Shown here piece by piece: positions 27,279 through 36,578 of a DNA stretch of 64,000 nt. Position 1 is the stretch's first letter; every line of letters begins with the position of its first letter. The stretch is from Saprospiraceae bacterium. GTDB taxonomy: Bacteria; Bacteroidota; Bacteroidia; Chitinophagales; Saprospiraceae. The translations under genes and the position numbers were made by a program. A model generated the notes under the pieces. The model was given only the letters and a program-made list of their open reading frames with translations, searched no databases and had not been told where the DNA came from. Location: assembly GCA_016719855.1 (NCBI GenBank), contig JADJYH010000035.1, positions 8,114 through 72,113 on the forward strand, read 5' to 3'.

Positions 27279-27950
27279 TCAGAACAAATAGGAGAGTCCA
27301 ATATAACCCGAATAGGTCTTGATGTGTGTCCGGTCGAGTACATAGTAAGAATCATTCGAGTTGTTGTTGTTGTTGTCGCTGACATCGAACAAACCATAAA
27401 CACCACGAAATCCGATGCCCAGGCGAAATGTTTTCATGTCATTTAGTCCGAAATCAACACCAGCACCATAGGCAAAACCAACGTCTCCCTTCTTTACCGA
27501 AACTACGGCGTTTGAACTATCAGTTCCAACACCAGAGATGCTACTCCCAACACTTAGGCCCATTTGTGGCCCAGCTACGATGTTGAAATTTACAGGGTTG
27601 AGCTTGCCTGTATTATAAGAAAGCAGCAGTGGGACATTGAAGTACCGTAACTCAACTTCTCTTTCTTCGTCATTCTCTTTGTACTTCTGTGTGATGTTAT
27701 TATATATTCCCTCCACTTGTATCCCAACATGATCTGTGAAGTTAAATCCCAATATGGCACCGAAGCCATAACCCAATGTTAAATCCCCCGACACTTTACC
27801 ACCAGAAGATGTGTTCAAATCCAATGATGAGAAGGTAGGCATAAATCTAACGCCGAATTCTGCTTTTTGCGCAACTGCATTAAATGCACCTGCAAACAAT
27901 AGTGCAACAACTGTGATGCACAGCTTAAACTTGTCATTTGAAATTTTCAT
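27279..27950 (-). CDS. Outer-membrane beta-barrel protein
   Basis: A 223-residue protein with a signal peptide ending FNAVAQ, then alternating amphipathic strands (GYGFGAILGFNFTDHVGIQV, LRYFNVPLLLSYNTG, NIVAGPQMGLSVG, FAYGAGVDFGL) and a terminal aromatic residue in YIGLSYLF, the usual barrel-closing signal. This is the Bacteroidota porin-like barrel type (PF13568-like). A FDVSDNNNNNSNDS loop is low-complexity. Function unknown; typical roles are small-molecule diffusion or wall contact. Followed by a strong terminator. The second barrel at 51718 is of the same type. Confidence 0.85.
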   Translation of the reverse strand: MKISNDKFKLCITVVALLFAGAFNAVAQKAEFGVRFMPTFSSLDLNTSSGGKVSGDLTLGYGFGAILGFNFTDHVGIQVEGIYNNITQKYKENDEEREVELRYFNVPLLLSYNTGKLNPVNFNIVAGPQMGLSVGSSISGVGTDSSNAVVSVKKGDVGFAYGAGVDFGLNDMKTFRLGIGFRGVYGLFDVSDNNNNNSNDSYYVLDRTHIKTYSGYIGLSYLF

Positions 27951-28110
27951 AATTATGATGTTTAAAAATTATACTGCAAAGTTGCACCCTTTTTCACTGG
28001 CTATTATTACATAACTTTGCAGAAGTGTTTCAACATTCACGCATTATTGGCTTACTGTTTATTTCAATGGTTCGTGAAGGTTTCAAGTTTCAGGTTTCAC
28101 GGGGTTTCCT

Positions 28111-28230
28111 GCTATACTTCGCACTAATAGGTTTTGTGCAAATAGGGGTTTGGGGCGCTTCAAGCCAGCCCAGCCAAAAGACCCTCTCCCCCCGACGAGC
28201 CGCCGAAGGCGGCGAGGAGGGGCAGGAGTT
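28111..28230. mobile_element. MITE-like element, copy 3 (one end lost)
   Basis: Starts GCTATACTTCGCACTAATAG and continues GTTTTGTGCAAATAGGGGTT, the same left end as at 57061. The GC hairpin GACGAGCCGCC...GGCGGCGAGG follows. No matching right terminus is found, so it is truncated. It fills most of the 27951-28366 gap; I see nothing else there. Confidence 0.7.
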
Positions 28231-28366
28231 ATGTGACAGACTGGTCTATTTAATTAAATTTCTTTCACTAAAACCTCACGAACCATTGTTATCGAAAGCT
28301 GCTCAAAAAATATTTTTTTAAGCTATAAAAATTGCAGACTCTAAACTATTTACCCAACCAAATAAC

Positions 28367-28510
28367 TTATGGTTGGGTAATTTCTACGGAATATTTACCT
28401 CGGCTAGCTCCTTTAAAAATTGAAACCGCTTTAGCAACTAAACACACTAAAAAACCAATTACCCAGAGGGTAATTAGGTTTGCAACAATTGCATAAAATA
28501 GATTTGCCAT
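28367..28510 (-). CDS. Small two-segment membrane protein
   Basis: A 47-residue protein starting MANLFYAIVANLITLWVIGF and ending SRGKYSVEITQP. One long or two short hydrophobic segments are followed by a basic tail. It resembles in style the one-helix stress proteins (lmo0937/DUF5670) also found here at 56407. An AGGAAG purine stretch sits before the ATG at 28510. Function unknown; placed in the row of minus-strand stress-type genes. Confidence 0.5.
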   Translation of the reverse strand: MANLFYAIVANLITLWVIGFLVCLVAKAVSIFKGASRGKYSVEITQP

Positions 28511-28583
28511 AACGCTTCCTGATTTACCAAATGTTATCGCTCTCAATGACAATTGATGCCAATGGATAGCCTGAAGATTGATG

Positions 28584-29027
28584 CTAAAAATTACTCGTTG
28601 TCAATACCGTTTGCCCACTTGGATACTGAATGCTTGCATCGTCTTCTGCGGTAATAAATACTTTGGTTGGCTTGGCAGCAGATGTTGACTCAAAAGAAGC
28701 CTTTAAGTTTTTTGAAAAGGCTTTGGTAGAAGTATCAATTTGTCCTATGTTTTTGGTTTCGTTCTGGTCAGCAGTCATCCAGACAACATAGGTTTTCTTG
28801 GGGGGAGTGAGACGGCTCGCTTCCGCTAAATTTTCTAACTCAAGGTGGATGACATAATTTTTGTTCCTGTCCTGATCAACCTTCACAGCACCTCGAGCAG
28901 CGGGTACTACCGATGACGTCAAGAAAGACACCTTCTTTGCACAGGAAGCAAGTAGAACAACCATCATTGTGGCCAAAATACCTAGAAAGATACTTTTTGA
29001 AATGGCAATAGAATTTTGCGTTTTCAT
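28584..29027 (-). CDS. Lipoprotein with anti-sigma-K-like C-terminal fold
   Basis: A 147-residue protein with a lipoprotein signal ending VVLLASC, so Cys ~29 should be lipidated. The mature part contains YVVWMTADQNETKNIGQIDT and KPTKVFITAEDD, a beta-sandwich pattern like the periplasmic domain of RskA-type anti-sigma factors, here without the zinc-binding N-terminus. Probably an envelope stress lipoprotein; ligand unknown. Lies between the small membrane protein gene and the CsbD-like gene. Confidence 0.7.
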   Translation of the reverse strand: MKTQNSIAISKSIFLGILATMMVVLLASCAKKVSFLTSSVVPAARGAVKVDQDRNKNYVIHLELENLAEASRLTPPKKTYVVWMTADQNETKNIGQIDTSTKAFSKNLKASFESTSAAKPTKVFITAEDDASIQYPSGQTVLTTSNF

Positions 29028-29095
29028 TTTCTTTAATGATTTAAGTGTTGAAACCCAATAAGCAAAAGGTTAACAATTTATATTAATGAAGACGA

Positions 29096-29281
29096 TTAAA
29101 TGGAAGAAAAAATGCTCTCCAATTCTTCTTTGGTCTTGCCAAGTTTGATTTGCAGCTTGCCCATCATTTCCACTTTTTTGCCTTCATCAAACATTAGGTC
29201 ATTGTTCGTTAAGGTTGCAAACTTCTGTTTGAGCTTTCCTTTTTGTTCGTTCCAGCTGCCTTTCACTATTGTGGTATTCAT
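29096..29281 (-). CDS. CsbD-like stress protein
   Basis: A 61-residue protein: VKGSWNEQKGKLKQKFATLT followed by GKLQIKLGKTKEELESIFS. The WNExKGKxKQxF pattern and length fit the CsbD family (general stress response, structure known, mechanism not). First gene of the minus-strand stress trio 29281-28367. The preceding 150 bases are A/T rich and hold no other gene. Confidence 0.85.
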   Translation of the reverse strand: MNTTIVKGSWNEQKGKLKQKFATLTNNDLMFDEGKKVEMMGKLQIKLGKTKEELESIFSSI

Positions 29282-29433
29282 TGTAGATAATTTATTTTAT
29301 GAAATAATTTTCATGGCATAAAGTTGAGCTATTAAATAGCACCATGTCTTACATAATTCATTGAAAGAGTTACATGTTTGCGATGATAGTTTCAAATTGA
29401 TGTAATTTCAAGCGTAGTACCTCCTATACAATG

Positions 29434-29602
29434 TATCCTCAGCGCAATTAGGCATTGTGCAAATTGGCCGTTGCACCTCCTCGCCGTCCCGAATGGCGGG
29501 ACAGGTTCTTCGGCGGCCCGTCGGGGGAGAGTGCCTTTGGGCTGGGCTGGCAACGAGCGCCCCCAAGCCCCCTTTGCATAAAATTTGGTGCGAAGGTATA
29601 GC
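29434..29602. mobile_element. MITE-like element, copy 4 (diverged)
   Basis: The left part GCGCAATTAGGCATTGTGCA and the right end GCGAAGGTATAGC correspond to the ends of copies 1 and 5 with several changes. The centre has GTCCCGAATGGCGGGAC and a GCCCCCAAGCCCCC block. It lies between the CsbD-like gene and the terminator of the giant adhesin. Confidence 0.6.
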
Positions 29603-29740
29603 TGGGAATAATAGCATCATTATTTTGCACCAAAATGATGCTAAGATCGCTGTATTTTCAAACGAAAATTGCCTAGTCAAGCTGTTTTAAGGATGTGTCC
29701 TTTAGTCGCTTTGCTGGCTCTGATGATGTGTATACAACAT

Positions 29741-29780
29741 AAAAAAAGGGCCTTCCCTACTTAAGGAAAGGCCCTTTAAA
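29741..29780 (-). terminator. Intrinsic terminator of the giant adhesin gene
   Basis: AAAGGGCCTTcC and GGAAAGGCCCTTT form a stem of about 12 bp with a T7 tract on the minus strand. It lies 13 bases beyond the adhesin stop codon. Confidence 0.85.
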
Positions 29781-29792
29781 TAGCGGACATCT

Positions 29793-32700
29793 TTAGTTAC
29801 TATGCATGATAACTACAATTTTCGTATGTACCTCATTTGCTGTCTTAACCTGTACCAAGTAGCTTCCATCACGGACTTGCGACACATCAATTTTGTGTGC
29901 ATTGAAGCCTTTTTGAACATTAATTTTTTCACTCAATACAACCTGTCCCAAAAAGTTTGTAAAGCTGAACTCAACTTCCTCTTCTAAAGGAGATTCAAAG
30001 CCAAGATTTACACTTCCATCGGCAGGGTTCGGCCAGAGGCTGATCGGCTTCAGGTGATTCTCAGGGGCTTGGTTTGGCGAGCTATTGGCATCTGTCGCTG
30101 CATTTGTGGTTGGAGGCAATCCGGGGTTTAGGTTATCCACGGAAAATTCGCAGCTCTGGGTAACCATGCACATGGATACACAACCAAACTCATCAGTCAC
30201 TGTGAGGATTATCTTCACATCCGACCATCCCACATAAACGGTAATTTTCGGTGTTCCTTGTCCCCTCTGGATAAAGCAATCTTCGCCTACTATTTCCCAA
30301 TTGTAGGTTAGTGGGCCATTGCCGCCGGTATAACTGCTGTTGATAACAATCCCATGCGTATTGCAATCCACAATAGGAGGCAGTATTATATTGCATTCCA
30401 AAAATGTGTCAGGAATCCATTTAATGCGCTGAACATGGATCGTTACATTGCCACATGCATCTGTTGCAGTCCATGTCCTTGTTACGATAAATACGCCGAT
30501 GCCAACACCTGGTTCGATTACTTCTGTAAAGACAATGGTCACTGATTGCGCACCATCATCTGCGATTATTACCGGTATAGCTGGTAGTTCTTCACAAACA
30601 ATCGTAATGTCACTTGGATATATGCCAAACACTGGGGGAGTATTATCCGCAATATCAACACTGAAAGTAAATGTGGTTGAGTTGCCACATACATCAGTTG
30701 CCACCCACGTGTATTTTCTCCGCTCGAAATATCCATCTTCCAGACAATTGTCTGAATAACTGATTTCCACGGTAAACACTATAACAACAGATTGGTCACA
30801 GTCATCTGCAATGAAAACACTGCTCGAATCCAATGTATTTAATTGCGCAATCATGTCGTTTTGCGAGGTATATACCAGATGGTAGGTGCTGTCGAGAAAT
30901 GCTTGGATAATCGAATTCAAAGGAACTTCAATCACTGGTGGCGTCTCATCATTGATGATTATTGTTTGGTGACTGATGGTCACATTGCCACAAATATCAA
31001 CGGCTGTCCACGTCCTTTCTATGACCAATCCATTGCATGGGAGGTCCAACGTGTCTTCTTGCATGGTGACGTCAACAAATTCTTGAGCACATGAATCATA
31101 CGCAGTTACATCCGGTATGGAAACATCGTCACAAATCACTTCTTCTATCCCGGAAAAGACAGGGCCACTTCCATCACCAACATGAATGGTTTGCTGTTGG
31201 GTAGTGGTATTACCACAGACGTCTGTTGCTGTGATGATGCGTTGCATATCATATTCAAAAATGCAATCACCATAGATAATTGTATCCCATGTCGAAGTGA
31301 ATACTTCTCCACAATTGTCTGTTATTGTTAATTCAGGTAGTTCAGCATTGCAGGCTATTGTCACTTCTGGCGAGAAGTTTACAAACACTGGGCTTGTTTC
31401 ATCCACAATATTGGCGGTGACAATAAGCTCACTGGAATTTCCGCAGACACCAAGCCCAATCAGTGTCTCCGTAAAGTTCACTGTTAAACCTGCTGGACAG
31501 CCATCATCGACATTTACGTCCACTGTGCCAAACGACGTGTACTGTCCATTTTGAGCGGCACAGTCTATCGTTAGGACCTCCCCTACTTCCATGCCTTCCA
31601 AAACTGGGTTTACAAACCAGATTGTCGGCTCATTATTGTCATTCGGGATGATGATTGCGGTGTCCCTTGCAATATTCCCACAGTCATCTTGGGCCACATA
31701 AATCCTTCTAGTGGCTTTACCACTTCCGCAAGGATTGGGCATGCTAGAATCCTGGAATTGAACGGAAGCAGTCCCACACGCATCGGTTGCGTACACAAGC
31801 CCCAGCTGTGGGTCACCCAGACAAGTTGTGTCAGGAACTCCAATAAGTAAAGGTGGTTCAACATCCGTCAACCGTACATGGATGGTCAATTCTGACAAGT
31901 TTCCACAATCATCAACACCCACCCAATGGAATGTCCGCTGCTCCAGATAACCAAGCAGTTCGCAATTGTTCGCTACTGTGGTGTGAGTATCGAATGATAG
32001 GACAAATGATGCGCCGCATGAATTCGGGCCCAACACGAATTGTTCATCCAGTAAATCCAAAAACGCTGGGTATCCATCATTGCATGAATAGTTGAGAATG
32101 GTATCATTGGTAATGCCTGCAAGTTCTGGTAGCAGGATAAACCAATCAGGTCCAATTGTGTCAATAAGCGTGATGATCTGTGTTTCAACAGAAGTATTGC
32201 CGCAGTCATCCATAGCCGTCCAAGTTCTCACGATGACCTGGCCATTCTGGCAATACGGTTCCACTTGAGTTTGTTCAGAAAAAACAACACAAGCACACAG
32301 ACATTCATCCGTAGCATATACGAGTGGAGGGAGTTCAGGAATTTCATTGCAGTTGACGGTAATATCTGCGGGCACACCAAAAATCACAGGTGGTATCGTA
32401 TCAATCAATGCAAGGAATAGAAACGTGCTGCTGCTGTTCCCGCATACATCGGTAGCAGTCCAGGTCAGGCGATACCGGTTGATATATCCGTCCACATCGC
32501 AGTCGCCTGCATTCTCCAGTACCTCGTTGAACGTGATGGTGACATTGCCCGCACATATATCTGATGCAGTAACGCTGCCTGCATTAAATGTTGGTAGGTT
32601 CCAATTTGGATCCTGCCCATAACACTGAACGTTGATGGTGCTACCAGGCACAACTAGGGGGTCGGTGAAATTAAGGGTTGGAGGAATATTGTCGAAAACC

Positions 32701-35700
32701 GTGATCACTTGGGTGCAATTAGCAACGTTGCCGCAAACGTCGGTGGCACGATAAGTCCTTGTCAGCACAAATTGATTTGCACAGACTTGGTTCGAAATTG
32801 CATCGCCAAAATGGGTTACTATTGCCGCACCACCACAATTGTCGGAGCCTGTTACAAGTCCGGTGTTGATGGCCGGCACTTGGTCTGCGCATTGCACGGT
32901 TGCATTCGCAGGACAACTAACCGTAGGTGGTGTGCTGTCAAATACCGTGATCACCTGGGCACAGGTTGCAAGGTTGCCGCAAGCGTCGGCGGCCTGGTAA
33001 GTCCTCGTCAGGGTAAAACGGTCTGCACAAGTTTGATTGGTGATGACATCTCCCACGTGGATTACCGTTGCTGCGCCACCACAATTGTCGGAGGCAACTA
33101 CAAGCGCAATGTTGACAGCAGGCACTAGGCTTGCGCATTGCACGGTTGCATTCGCAGGACAACTAACCGTAGGTGGTGTGCTGTCAAATACCGTGATCAC
33201 CTGGGCACAGGTTGCAAGGTTGCCGCAAGCGTCGGCGGCCTGGTAAGTCCTCGTCAGGGTATAACGGTTCGCACAGGTTTGATTGGTGATTACATCCCCC
33301 GCATGGGTTACCGTTGCTGTGCCACCACAATTGTCCGTTGACACCACAAGCGCAGGGTTGACTGGTGCCAGGCTCGCACATTGCACGGTTGCATTCGCAG
33401 GACATGTAATCGCAGGTGGCGTATTGTCAAATACCGTAAACACCTGGGTACAATCAGCAAAGTTGCCACAATCGTCGGTAGCCCGGTAAGTCCTGGTCAG
33501 GGTAAAACGGTTCGCACAAGTTTGATTGGTGATTACATCCCCCACATGGGTTACCGTTGCTGTGCCACCACAATTGTCTGAGGTCACAACAAGCGCAATG
33601 TTGACAGCTGGCACTTGGGTTGCGCATTGTACAGGTGCTGGTGTTGAACTCCCAGGACAGGTAATCAAAGGCGGTGTGTTGTCAAATACCGTAAACACCT
33701 GGACACAATCAGCAAAGTTGCCACAATCGTCGGTAGCCCGGTAAGTCCTGGTCAGGGTAAAACTGTTCGCACAAGTTTGATTGGTGATTACATCCCCCAC
33801 GTGGGTTACCGTTACTGTGCCACCACAATTGTCTGAAGTCACAACAAGCGCAATGTTGACAGCTGGCACTTGGGTTGCACATTGTACAGGTGGTGGTGTT
33901 GGATTCCCAGAACAAGAAATCAAAGGTGGTGTGTTGTCAAATACCGTAATCACCTGGGCGCAATTAGTGATATTGCCGCAAGCGTCAGTGGCCCGGTAAG
34001 CCCTGGTCAGGTCATAGCGGTTCGCACAGGTTTGATTGGTGATCACATCCCCACATGGGTTACTATGGTTGCACCCCCGCAATTGTCTGAGGTCACTACG
34101 AGCGTAGTGTTGACAGGCGGAATCTCGGCTGTGCATTGCACAGTTACATTCATAGGACAAGTAATCAAAGGCGGTGTGTTGTCCTCAACGGTGATGGTCT
34201 GCACACAACTAACGCTGTTTCCAACACTATTCGTGGCTGTCCAAACACGTGAAATTGTATATTCTTCGGGACAAGCTCCTCCCGTAATAGTGTCGTCGTA
34301 ATTAACGGTTGGTGGTGGAGGGGAGCAGTTATCAGTGGCGGTAGCGGTACCCGTATTTGGCGGCAACGTACTCTCATCACATTCGATGGACACATCTGCC
34401 GGACAGGTAATTGTGGGTATTGGATTACTGGTGGTAACTGTCTTGCTACAGATGCTGATGCATCCGCTTACACTTGTAATGGTAACCGAATAGGTTCCCG
34501 GCGCGTTTACGGTAATGCAATTCGTAGTTCCTCCTGTACTCCACATATAACTGGCATTGCCCGGAAGTGTGCAAAGCTCAGTCGTTTGCCCAGGGCAAAT
34601 GAAATCACTCCCGGTAATCATGCACATTGGCATTGGGTTGACGGTAACTGTCTTGCTACAACTGCTGCTGCACCCGTTCGCATCTGTTACCGTAACGAAA
34701 TAGGTTCCTCCAGTATTTATTGTGATACAAGTGGTGGATGCACCCGTGCTCCACAAATAATTGGCATAACCTGCCGGTGCACACAGGTCGGTGGATTGCC
34801 CATCCGCACAGATGAAATCATCACCGGTTATCAAGCAAATTGGCAGCGGATTGACGGTTACTGTAATTATATTTGAAATTGCACTGCCGCACTCATTTGT
34901 AGTTGTTACAAAATAATCACCACTTGTAGTGACGGTGATGGACGTTGTTATTTCTCCGGTATTCCAGGTTCCGCCAATATTGCCGGTAAGGTCAACACTA
35001 CCACCTTCACAAAACGTGGTTGGCCCAAGTGCTACAATAATGGAGGCTGTTGGCGGCAATCCCTGCGTAACTGAAACGTTATTGGTATTCAAGTTAATGG
35101 CCCCCGCTGTTGAAAGCCCCCTGCCCATCAGGGTAGAACTTTGCAATAAATTGAGCGCTCCAGCAGCAATTATTGTACCCCTAAAAACAGAATTTTCCCC
35201 TAAAGCAACTGCTCCATTTACTTGCCAAAACACATTGCACAAGGAAGCACCGTTAATTAGGATAACGTTTGATATTACCCCTGTTGCTAAAGCGCCATCT
35301 ATTTGAAAAATAAAAATCGAATTGGGATTCCCTTGGCCATCCAAGATTAAATCTCCATTTAATGTTGAAGCAGCTCCCAAGCAGTACGTGTTTGGGCCAA
35401 GAATCTGATTGTTTCCTAATCCAGTCCCTAAAGGCATCCCGCACGACCGCCCAGCCAAATCACCGTACGCAATCATTACATCTATATTAGCCTGTGCTGT
35501 TACGGCGTCTGCCACATGGATTGCTCCAATTATTATTCCCGGAGGGAATCCATTAAATGCACCTGCATCGGTGCCAACATCGCCTGTTATTAGTGACGGC
35601 CCAGCATTGTTGATTGCTCCGGCAGCGGTAAATAAAGCAAAACTGGAAGTTGTGCCTAAGTTGGGTGCCTGTCCAAAATTTACGGTTGGCATTAAAAGCA

Positions 35701-35740
35701 GCATTATTGCTACTAATAAACTTTGTAACAAAGTTTTCAT
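29793..35740 (-). CDS. Giant surface protein: DUF3494 ice-binding-like domain, HYR repeats, T9SS sorting domain (one frameshift)
   Basis: About 1980 residues. A signal peptide (MKTLLQSLLVAIMLLLMPTV) is followed by a DUF3494 beta-solenoid: LGTTSSFALFTAAGAINNAG, DLAGRSCGMPLG, SIFIFQIDGAL and RGTIIAAGALNL are typical of ice-binding-like adhesins. Next come two or three Ig-like units with WSTGAST-type motifs, then six close HYR-type units of ~81-85 residues (DNCGGTATVTHVGDVITNQT; YRATDDCGNFADC; FDNTPP), then more diverged units, then LWPNPADGSVNLGF with a T9SS type A sorting domain. One G is missing in a G-run at ~34056: the other repeat copies read GTGGGGGATG there, which restores the frame. Likely a cell-surface adhesin; real ice binding is possible but not shown. 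Confidence 0.9.
32690..34150. repeat. ~243-255 bp tandem repeats of the adhesin
   Basis: The word GTTTGATTGGTGAT recurs at about 33031, 33277, 33520, 33775 and 34030, spaced 243-255 bases, inside long near-identical blocks. Each block is one HYR unit. High identity implies recent expansion or gene conversion, and the region is a place where assemblies collapse. Confidence 0.85.
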
Positions 35741-35762
35741 TTTATGTCCATCTAATTCGTGA

Positions 35763-36420
35763 AGGAATTTTCACTCAACAAAGGTGAGGACTATCAGTCC
35801 TGATAGACTTATACAATTACAGAAAAGAATTACATAATTCACACGTAAACAAGCGCCTTCCGCTTTTAGCACTATGTGGGAAGTATTTCAGCCAGTGTTG
35901 TTTTTATGCGGGGCAATGGTTGTGAATTGGGGCCTTTGGGGGCGTTCCGTCCCAGGGAGGGGGGGCAGCCAGTGACATAAATCATGGCTCCTATCATTGT
36001 CGTTGAAATACCCAAAGACCTAGCTTTGAAGGTCAAATATTTCAACATAATGAAAACGAAACCACAAATTCTTGCCTCTTTTGTGGGGGGGGAGCGAAAG
36101 AACTACCCGGCGGGGGGGCTGAAAGGGGCGCGGGCCTGTCGGCGGTGGGGTCGCGTTCCCGCGTCTCTTGCGGTTTCGAGAAAGGCACGGCGGGGTGATC
36201 CCTTCGGGGTCGATTCCCGGGCCGGGGGGGGGGGGGGGGGGGTTCCCATTTGGCACACAATGGCATTTATTGCCGATGCTTGATTTTGTAAAGTATGTAG
36301 GGAAGAAGTGATTTCTCTACTGATAACAACCCCTGCTGGTTCAAGTCTCCGGTAGTGCAGTACGTCCACAGCCCCTTTCCCCCATTTTTACCCAGCAGTT
36401 ATTTTTAATCTGAAATCTCC
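35763..36420. other. Gene-free GC-rich region with a G19 run
   Basis: No credible gene. It contains a decayed GC repeat (35870-35980), runs of G7-G8 near 36083 and 36110, a very GC-rich block to 36223, and a run of 19 G at 36224-36242. Base composition changes sharply against the flanks. The block is suspicious as an assembly or sequencing artefact, though a decayed repeat is also possible. Confidence 0.6.
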
Positions 36421-36428
36421 TACCTTTG
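36421..36428 (+). promoter_or_regulatory. Candidate -7 promoter box for rel
   Basis: TACCTTTG is an exact match to the Bacteroidota TAnnTTTG box. It lies 151 bases before the rel start, upstream of the hairpin at 36459. No clear TTTG -33 partner is visible, so this is tentative. Confidence 0.4.
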
Positions 36429-36458
36429 CCATAGTGACAAAATAATATTCCGTTGCGG

Positions 36459-36571
36459 AGAGCGTGAGCGGGTGAGAGATTGAGAGTGTGAGGGGGTGAG
36501 CACAGAAATGAAGCATCCTCCCCACTTTCTCACCCGCTCACCCGCTCAATCTCTCACCCTCTCAAATTCTC
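36459..36571. repeat. Word-built hairpin in the rel leader
   Basis: The left arm carries GTGAGCGGGTGAGAGATTGA and the right arm TCAATCTCTCACCCTCTC plus two CTCACCCG units, so the arms pair over ~30 bases. The unit length is about eight bases. It ends eight bases before the ATG at 36579 and would fold in the rel mRNA leader. Confidence 0.7.
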
Positions 36572-36578
36572 AAAAAAA

